This document shows positions 55,992 to 64,000 of a stretch of DNA of 64,000 nucleotides, piece after piece. Source of the stretch: Trichoplax sp. H2 (Eukaryota; Placozoa; Uniplacotomia; Trichoplacea); contig NOWV01000017.1 in NCBI GenBank assembly GCA_003344405.1, positions 372,001 through 436,000 on the forward strand, read 5' to 3'. The translations under genes were made by a program, and so were the position numbers. A model generated the notes under the pieces. It saw only the letters and a program-made list of their open reading frames with translations. It was not told where the DNA came from and made no database searches. Each line of letters begins with the position of its first letter. Within the stretch, counting starts at the first letter, position 1.

Positions 55992-57987
55992 TTAAGTTAC
56001 AATAACTATATTTGTATTATACGCATATGTATTCATTTCTGATAAAGAAATTTTATAGTTTGCATATCTTGCTACATTACGTAATTATCGTATGTCGAGT
56101 TGCATATTTTTAAGAAGGAAATATTCTTCTGTAAACAGATGACTATAAATTTAATAGCCTTCCAGTAATAGTTATTATGACATATGATATTAGTTCTCAC
56201 GACCTGCAGATTTATTTACATTACATATAAATTTAATTGTAAAGTAGATTGATTAGTAACTTCTGGATATACAGATTATAGTTATTATTACGGGTCTGAT
56301 AGTGGCAAGATGTAAATGAAATAAAATCTGGACGTAAATAGATAAATTTTAAGTAATACTGGAATTCAGTAAGATGCCTGATTTCAGTGAATCGTTTGAA
56401 TATGGTAATCAAATTCTGAATAATAATAAAGCTGGTTTTCTTAACTGTTGTCTCTGTCCTAAGCGCTGTTAAAATGGTTATTAACTAACCAAACTATTTA
56501 AATGATTCGTAATTTAATAGCAGCGACAGCAATAGATCAAAATCTGATGGTAGCAAGGTTTTCTTTCTAACTGGCTAACCAACGTTAAATAAGTCTTCGT
56601 TAACGATATACAATGACTATTTTAGTAGTTCCTAATTTTGTGATACTGTACCAAAATTCGAGTATTTCAGAATAATTTATACTAAGCTAACTAAGCCTAA
56701 CTTTTGTAATTGTAACACTTTAATACCAGCAATAACAAAAAGCGATATCGTATACATTACATACTTGTATAAATTAAAGCAAATACGTCTTTGATTATAA
56801 GTTTATTCAGGCTGGTTTCTAACATTTTATCACCGTGGGAGTATCATTGTAAAAATATGTAGAAAATTTTGAAATCCTTACTTATCCAGCTTAATAATAG
56901 TCGTAAATTCCACTTTAAGAATAAATGATAGTCAAAGGCGCGGTCTGAATAGATTTTATTCTCTCATGACAATAGTTTGTATTGTAATGTTATATAGATA
57001 AAACTATAGATTAGAAGGTGATAAGCCGTGTATATCATGAAGATGATAAATTATGAAATAGATTTTCGAGTTCAAGCGTCGTTGGGAAAGTGTCTGTTCA
57101 GCCTAATCTTAGCGTTAAAATTTTCTGATTTAAAATCAATACTGAGATATAGGGTGATGATTATGAGTCAAGGTAGAATGGAAAGCGTCATCAATATTTA
57201 GTATCTACTTATTAAAATATTGACATAATAGAATAGCGGACAGCTGTTGATTTCCCATATAAAAAATTTTCTACCTATTCATTCGTTCACCTCTATTGGC
57301 CAACCCACTACTCATGCTAAATTTATAGGCTACCTTTTGATCTTGATATTATGAATACAAAGTTAAATGTTACATAACATCAATAATTTCGATCCAATAC
57401 ATCCCTAAAGGGATAGCTTTGATGTTAATCGATATCTAGAAATTTATCTTCCCTTAATTTCAACATTGTAGCCAATTTCTAACGAGATAATTACAGTTAA
57501 CTTAGCTAATTTAGTGACTTATTCGATGGTGATCATTCAATATAGTGAACATTATAAGAAAATATTATCATTGTTTACACGTTAGATTGTGTAGACGGTA
57601 AAAAATTTTTAGAGGGCCGTTGCTAGCGTTGTTGTTATTTCATTTAAAATGGAAGCGTTAACTGTATTATAAATTCTATCATGACGTCGTAACCAATGAA
57701 AATAATTAACAAAGCCAGCTGATTACGGCCTATGAAAAGGACTGCAAGAATGTTTTACAATCTTATCGAAATGATGATAATCATGCTTTTGTTGTTGATA
57801 TTCTTTCTTTATGTCGACAGATATTGTTGAATGTTAAATAACCAGTATTTATTGATGATGATTCAAATTGAACAGTAGGGCGATACAGTTAAATGTCAGT
57901 GCGATTAAATTTAAATACGAGAAATCGTTATATCATCATCAAAGTTTTTCTATCGCTTGATCTAAGTTCAACGAATTGCATTAAAGG
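55987..57987. other. Intergenic region between PHYHD1 and the sulfotransferase
   Basis: Two kilobases of AT-rich sequence with no long frame, no recognisable exon, no ACAGT cluster and no RNA gene. Confidence 0.5.
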
Positions 57988-60900
57988 ATGAGAATGCAGC
58001 GTAATCAAATGATAACTGTGCTTGGTGGATTATTATTGCTATCGATTGCCATCATTACGTTGACCATTTTCTGTTTCTCTACAAAGAACAAGTAAGTTTT
58101 GAAGTGATAGTTTTAAAGGTTAAAATTGTATTTAATAGTCCGATATTATGAAATCCAATTAGTTCTATCGATTATTTGATAAATGTACCTGATAGCATGA
58201 ACAACAGGATATATTGAGCATGAATCAATTGATATACTTGCTACATTTATATCTTCGATTTATTTTGGTATTATAATGAGTCAAGTAGCCAATGTGCACT
58301 ATTTTAATCTTTGATAGCTTAGGTGTTGAAATTTAATTTAAAATATTAACATTGATATCACGATGATGTATTAGTTTATCTACTATTCAAAAATTTGGGG
58401 AAAGGCCGCAAAGTATTCACATTCATTAGTTGTAATTATGAATTAAAGATAGCTTTTTGTTGGTAATAATTTGAAATTAATCCACAGTGAAGTTCATGCT
58501 ACAGCTAATTTACTATGATATTAAGGAAGAATCTTTATGATAGACAATTAATAGAATAACCACAGTCCAAAATCAATTTGTCATCAGCTTAGATATTCGT
58601 CATAGTGACTTATTATGTGTTTGTTGCATGGGATTAACTTCGATTATCTTTCGATACAATTAATCAAGTCTGAAACATTTTTAACTTTCAAGATAGTTGA
58701 AACTAAAATTAAATACTTTACAATCTGGATTCCCAGTCACTACAGTTCTTCTATCAATTGTCCTGATCGTATTCATGTATTGCCGATATTTGATTAGTCT
58801 GTCATGGGCCGATGGTTGATGTTGACAATTCATTAAAATTTATATAACGGATAAGTTGAATTATGTGTACAAACAATTTATTTGAATTACTAATTCAGTC
58901 CTAGTTCAAATAATGCTATTCTACGCGCACACTAGAAAGTTAACTCCACATACTTATTTCAGGCTTAAAATAAATCAAAAACCGAAGCAAGATATTTCTA
59001 TCTATGGTGATAGTATCGCTTTTCAGTCTCAAGCGTGTAAAAAACTACAAACTTTCCTCTTTTTTATCGGTTATCCACGCAGTGGTCATTCCCTTATTGG
59101 TAGTATTATAGATGCTCATCCCCATGCTATTGTAGCGCATGAATATGATGTTATTGGTAAATGGCCGCAATTAAAGTCATCTAAGAATGATCAACATCAG
59201 CAATTACTATATCAGTTGTACAACAATTCTAGATATCATGCTGTAAGTGGTAAGCGCGCTCCAACTCTATCAAGTTCAAATATTTATTCCTACCATATCC
59301 CTAATGAATGGCAAGGGAGATATCAAGGAGACATCAAGGTAAGATAGCTTTTTCTTTATTTTTTTATATAATATATTAGCTAGCAGTAGAGCTGAATAAC
59401 GCAAATAGATTATAGAGGATTAAAATACTATTTTTTGCATAACTTTTCCACTGAAACTTTCTTTACTTTAATCCGATCGTTATGAGATAACCGCCAAGTA
59501 TACGATCTGATCGCTCCATTAGCATACTAATCAATCAGATTCAAATTTGAACACAAATTTAATAATAGAATTATTAGGCATTTGTGTTTTATTACGTAAG
59601 TTCAATAGTTTAATTAATTATCGTAGTTGAAGGATCATCGAATGCCGTTTATTAAAGTAGACTTAATCCAATCTAACTGTTCGATGACTAAGAGAAATAA
59701 AACTATATCCTTTGTTACTTCCATCTAAAATAGTATCACTTTGTTTTTATGGCTTCTAAAACGATGCGATCATTTCAAAAAGTTGATAGCTAGTAGTTAA
59801 GTACCCTTGAAATTGAATTGATGGCGATAACAGTCAACTGGATATTATATGTCTACTTAAAACAAAAGAAAATGACAATTAATGTAGTCACCGTGGATTG
59901 CCGTCGGCAATGTCAATGCTAGTTGACTAAATTGAATTGTCTTTGGTCAATCTACGGGGCGATTAGCTTAGCCAACTTTGTAATTAATAAAACAATAAAA
60001 TCGCCTTGGTTGTCCTATTGTATTTTGACAATTTCAATACATCAATAGAGATGAGGGGGGGAAAATTTCGAGACATTAAACTTGTTGTTGGCGTGAGATT
60101 AACAGATTGTGACATTATGGCTGCGCCATTCCAAAAGATATAGTGGTAGTTTCATAGCGATAGTAAAGTAATGAAATAGACTAAACATTTTTCTTTTCTC
60201 TTCTGTATTTATCCTAGGTAATTGGTGATAAGCAAGGTGGTAAAACTACTCGGCATTTTCGTCTCGATGAACAAAAATCGACAGCTGTTGTTGATTATCT
60301 CAAGTTAAAACTCCGTATTGATGTTAAATTTATCCACGTTGTACGCAATCCTTACGATGTTATCTCTACCGCTTATATCAGGCGCTATGGTAAAAGGCAG
60401 ACGGATCCGACTAAACAACAGGTTAAAGATGCAACAGTAAAATAATGTCGACAATATCATATGTAGTAATACGGAGTGAAAGAATTTCATCCTATAATTA
60501 AACTGAGTTGAAGACCTTTTAATTTATGATTGTATGTAATTCTGAGTTTCATTTTAAGAAATGTGATATCATGGTTGTATCAGTTATTTAGAATTTTACG
60601 AAGAAATCTATCGTTTATTGCAATAGTTATGAAGATAATATCAATATTGCAGTATTATTTTATTTGAGATGGAAAATTTTAAGTATATATACAATATAGT
60701 GTTTTAATTACCTTTAAAAGAAAGAATGCCTAGCATGATATTGCTCTATCTTGTCGCTGTAACTTTGATTAATATTGTATAGTAATATTGTGTTATTTCC
60801 ACTTGCAATAGGAATATATTTCCAATGTTGATATGAAGAAACTACGTCGGATAATTAATCATTTCTTTGCCGATGCTAAAATAAATTGGCATCTTAAAGA

Positions 60901-61153
60901 CCGCCTTAATGATACTGTCTTGGATATTTATACCTCTGATGTTATTGCTAATCCTAAGAAACAAGTTATGAAAATATGCCTATTCTTGCAATTAGAATGT
61001 TCTCAACAGTATATAAGTCATACTACCGGCATTATCCATGCATTTCAATCTAAAACAAGGAATTATATTTATTGGCCTCCTAATCTAATCAAGATGGTAG
61101 CCAAACGATTGATACAATATCCGTTTTTGTCACAATTTACTTTTAAAAATTGA
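57988..61153 (+). CDS. Type II membrane (Golgi-type) sulfotransferase
   Basis: Four exons: 57988-58091, 58963-59338, 60218-60421, 60812-61153; 341 residues. A short cytosolic start is followed by one hydrophobic helix (about residues 8-29, MITVLGGLLLLSIAIITLTI), the signal anchor of a Golgi enzyme. The catalytic domain has the 5'-phosphosulfate loop FFIGYPRSGHS (68-78) and the 3'-phosphate site VKFIHVVRNPYDVIST (about 196-211, Arg203 and Ser210), the two PAPS-binding signatures. It should transfer sulfate from PAPS to a glycan or other secretory acceptor. The segment DAHPHAIVAHEYD after the first loop marks a group of invertebrate sulfotransferases that I cannot assign to a vertebrate gene. 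Two in-frame ATGs (57988 and 57994) compete as start. Confidence 0.85.
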
Positions 61154-62535
61154 CCTTTAACAAGGATGTATATTAATTATATATTGCCCTAAATGAAGAC
61201 CCGGTACGAAATGATAGAAATCTATTCCTTTTCCTGAATAGAGAGGTTATACATTTATCGAATTCAAATGTTAATATATGAACCTTCAAATACTGTATAT
61301 ACCTATATATACTCGTAAGTTAAAGAAATGGATATAGTAATAGAGTCTTTATAAGCTGATAGTCATGCAAAAAATAAAGTAACAACATAACACATTTAAA
61401 TATTACTTACGCTGAATATTAATTGATGGTAATCTTCATAAATATTAGCTTTTCAGTCGATTAAATGAATTTATGATAGCAGTGGTTGTCATTTAGCAAT
61501 ATTTGCTGCCGTATACATTTACGAAACGATAGTCAATTGGATCTAAGCCATATATACAGTACCTACATATAAAGTATACCGTCTATAAATATACACAAGT
61601 ATCTGACTGTCTGTCTACATATTCGCTTGTCTAACTTATCTGCATATTCATGATCTATACGTATATATCCATAAATCTAATATTTGTAATTTATATCTAA
61701 ATTATCATGATTAACAACTTGTTAATTTTCTTATCAATCATTACGACTAGACGATCTACGTCCATCTTTCCATTATAAAACATCAATGTTATCAACATTA
61801 GATATTGAATTCTACAATCTAATTTGATTCCGCCGATCGCGATCATCACAATAAATTTTGCGAATATAACAATATGACATGCTTTCTGTATAGATGATTT
61901 ATTAGCACAGTATCCTGTACTTTCAAAAATATTTTATGGTTAGATTATCCTTACTCGTTAAGTATGCTTGCTAACGTCGGCATAACCCTACTTGCCTACA
62001 GTCCATGGGAATATGCATATGCCTATACAATTGAAAGTAACCAATTGTATAAACACTTAACAATATTTACAGTTAATATATCTCCAAGATAAAATGATTA
62101 TAATCAACGCTATTATTATTAATATAGTTGTAGATCTACATTATTAAGGCTACACATTAGTATAGCATAACGCTATATAGAAAAAAGTCTGCATGATTAT
62201 AATATTATCATTTGCCATAGATCTTTTGAAATAAAACACTCGATACATCGAGTGACTGGAGACCCTACTTACTCTAATGTAGTGAAAAGTAGAAATCCTT
62301 GGTGCAGTTGATACAAGTTTGTCCGTCGTAAAAGGACGGACGATGGACAAAGAGGGAAAAAGGAACGGAAGGGACGAGCGATGGACAAAATTTATGGGGA
62401 AGTCTGGGCTCGGCCTGTGCTACAATACCACTATACAGTGTACAGTACTACAGTACAGTACAGTACAGTACAGCATTGTACTGTCACCTGTACCATAGTT
62501 TCATGCCTCTATGAGATTCAGGAAGGAACGGTAAC
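61154..62535. other. Intergenic region between the sulfotransferase and CCDC12
   Basis: About 1.4 kb. A possible poly(A) signal AATAAA is at about 61373. The last 100 bases before CCDC12 hold an ACAGT repeat cluster. No other gene recognised. Confidence 0.5.
62432..62485. repeat. ACAGT tandem repeat cluster, CCDC12 promoter-proximal
   Basis: Five or more consecutive ACAGT pentamers (ACAGTACAGTACAGTACAG) preceded by TACAGTGTACAGT and followed by TTGTACTGTC. It ends about 50 bases before the CCDC12 start codon. Confidence 0.85.
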
Positions 62536-64000
62536 ATGGCGACTGAAGGAATTAGCTCATTGGAACTTGCTGCATTAGAAAGGAAAGGAAGATTAAAAGC
62601 TTTAGCAAAAGAAAAAGGCGATAGTCATAGCAATAGTAAGGTAAAAATTGTAAGCGATAGCTTTGATTACAAATTGCATGACATTGGATAGAATAAAATG
62701 ATGTAGGACCAGTTCTTACAATGGAATACGACTGTGCTCCATTCGTGGCTATAATAAAATACAACAAGCTTACTTCTCGCCAGTGGAAAATTTCATCTTT
62801 ATTATTCGTAGGAGCTTAGTTGATCTGGTTATTTAACTTTAAAAGAGATAAAAATTAAGTTTTAAAACAAGCACTAGTAAGATAGTCCGGTTAGAATAAC
62901 CTACAGTATGTTGTAGTCACCACTGGAAAGGAAATCCATAACAACGTCGATGTTCAATCGCGTTGTCATGTGCTGTGATGAAACTTATTTTTTGTATATG
63001 TCATACTTGTTATAGCTGTTGATATATTTGTAATGTAGAATCACTGAGTCATCATTCATGATATGTTGATATTAATATTAATCAGGATCGCGGTGAAAAA
63101 AGGCAGCTAGAAAACACAAGTTCCAAGTAAGACTATCTGATTGAATAAATGAAATTAATCATCAATGACATTTCAAAAGAGTTGTATGCTGTCGATTGAG
63201 ATAACTAACGTGAAATGTCCAATTTGGGCTATACATCTTGTTGTAACACATTTCTACCGTTCATTATTAGTATGCCGAGAGTCAAGTTTAGGAATTATCT
63301 ACCCCAAGATGACAGTTTAAAGGATCAAAAAATGGAAAAGCCGTCAGCACCAACAGGTATTTTGAAAGATAATTTCTTAGTAGCCAATGCTCGTCAATGA
63401 AACGATATTGTACAGTAGATGTAGGCATTGCATCATTGTCTTGTAGAGTGATAATAAACCGATACTGTTATCGGAATTAAACACTGCTGAACGTTTAGAA
63501 AGTACACTTATACATGGACGTGATTTCTATCTTATAAATGTTTGTCTAATGTAATCTTATTCAATATCATAGCTCAGGAAGACGTTGAAGAGATTCTAAG
63601 TTCGACTAACGCGAACACTAAATATGAAGGAGTGGTAATGATAACAATCCCACTTTTCATATGAGACCCAATTTATATGGTTATAGGTATCCTCGAATCC
63701 TTATGCAATGATTTTTTATTCGCTTTTCATTCGATTTCTACCATAGGATTTGGTTAATCTAGCTCCGAGAAAGCCTGACTGGTTAGATTCAATGACCGTA
63801 TCTTCATTTTGTCATACTATATTACAAATGGATACTGCAATCATTTAATATGATAGGGAAACAGCTAAAAATTTATCAAAATATCTACTAGATTTAATTT
63901 ATTATAGCACTTTCCAGTCGCTTACAATTACTATCCTTCTGTTCTTTGCAATACTAATACCAAGGATTTATTTAAAAGAAAATTTATAATTTTCATTTCA
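62536..64000 (+). CDS. CCDC12: Coiled-coil domain-containing protein 12, 3' end beyond the window
   Basis: Five exons are visible: 62536-62640, 63086-63126, 63271-63356, 63573-63634, 63747-63781, giving about 110 residues before the last donor. CCDC12 (cwf18 family) is a small spliceosome-associated protein. Matches: SLELAALERKGRLKALAKEK at the N-terminus (human EEEALRRKERLKALREK), VKFRNYLPQDDSLKDQ (human LRLRNYVPEDEDLKKR) and DLVNLAPRKPDW, the most conserved block of the family. The expected next part (a KRDVAKKLEKLKKRTQ-like helix) is not found in the remaining 220 bases and should lie past position 64000. An ACAGT repeat cluster is immediately upstream of the start. Confidence 0.9.

Noticed and set aside
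61154-61760. Possible extra sulfotransferase exon after 61153
   Set aside because: The frame ends at a clear TGA with a family-like C-terminus, and no donor or further domain follows.

Overview
This window reads as nuclear DNA of an early-branching animal. It is AT-rich and carries compact genes of 2 to 14 exons with GT-AG introns, mostly of 100-900 bases. Every confident gene is an animal-type orthologue: WDSUB1, RPE, a dCK/TK2-family deoxynucleoside kinase, an annexin, a polycystin-1-like receptor-channel, a VAP/MSP protein, a doublecortin-like kinase, mitochondrial SOD2, WDR5, PHYHD1, a Golgi-type sulfotransferase and CCDC12. A placozoan (Trichoplax/Hoilungia type) fits the base composition, intron style and gene set best. 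That is an inference from style and memory of such genomes, not a database result. I rebuilt the gene models exon by exon, requiring GT/AG borders, continuous phase and family alignment; each complete model closes to a whole number of codons.

Layout. WDSUB1 (+, 570-4617) converges on RPE (-, 5632-8104). The deoxynucleoside kinase (-, 10277-11970) is divergent from a four-repeat annexin (+, 14127-17344). A 14-exon, about 2,708-residue polycystin-1-like gene fills 19069-32589 on the minus strand. After it come a short VAP-like MSP gene (+, 35296-36469), a tandem array of about 172-bp units (38.03-38.89 kb) and a two-exon doublecortin-like kinase (+, 40421-43656). SOD2 (-, 44904-46271) and WDR5 (+, 47482-50642) form a divergent pair. 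PHYHD1 (+, 53055-55986), a type II membrane sulfotransferase (+, 57988-61153) and the first five exons of CCDC12 (+, from 62536, running off the end) complete the window.

The genes do not form one pathway; they are an ordinary mix of nucleotide and sugar-phosphate metabolism, mitochondrial defence, chromatin, ubiquitin, cytoskeletal and membrane functions. The most unusual non-coding signal is a family of short ACAGT/ACTGT repeats (palindromes such as TACAGTACTGTA). They cluster just upstream of the start codons of WDSUB1, SOD2, WDR5, PHYHD1 and CCDC12 and are sparse or absent in front of most of the other genes. Other points of interest are an MSP-only VAP-like protein, a duplicated acidic linker in the doublecortin-like kinase, and local tandem duplications in three introns of the polycystin gene. 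I saw no tRNA, rRNA, CRISPR, prophage or intact transposon.
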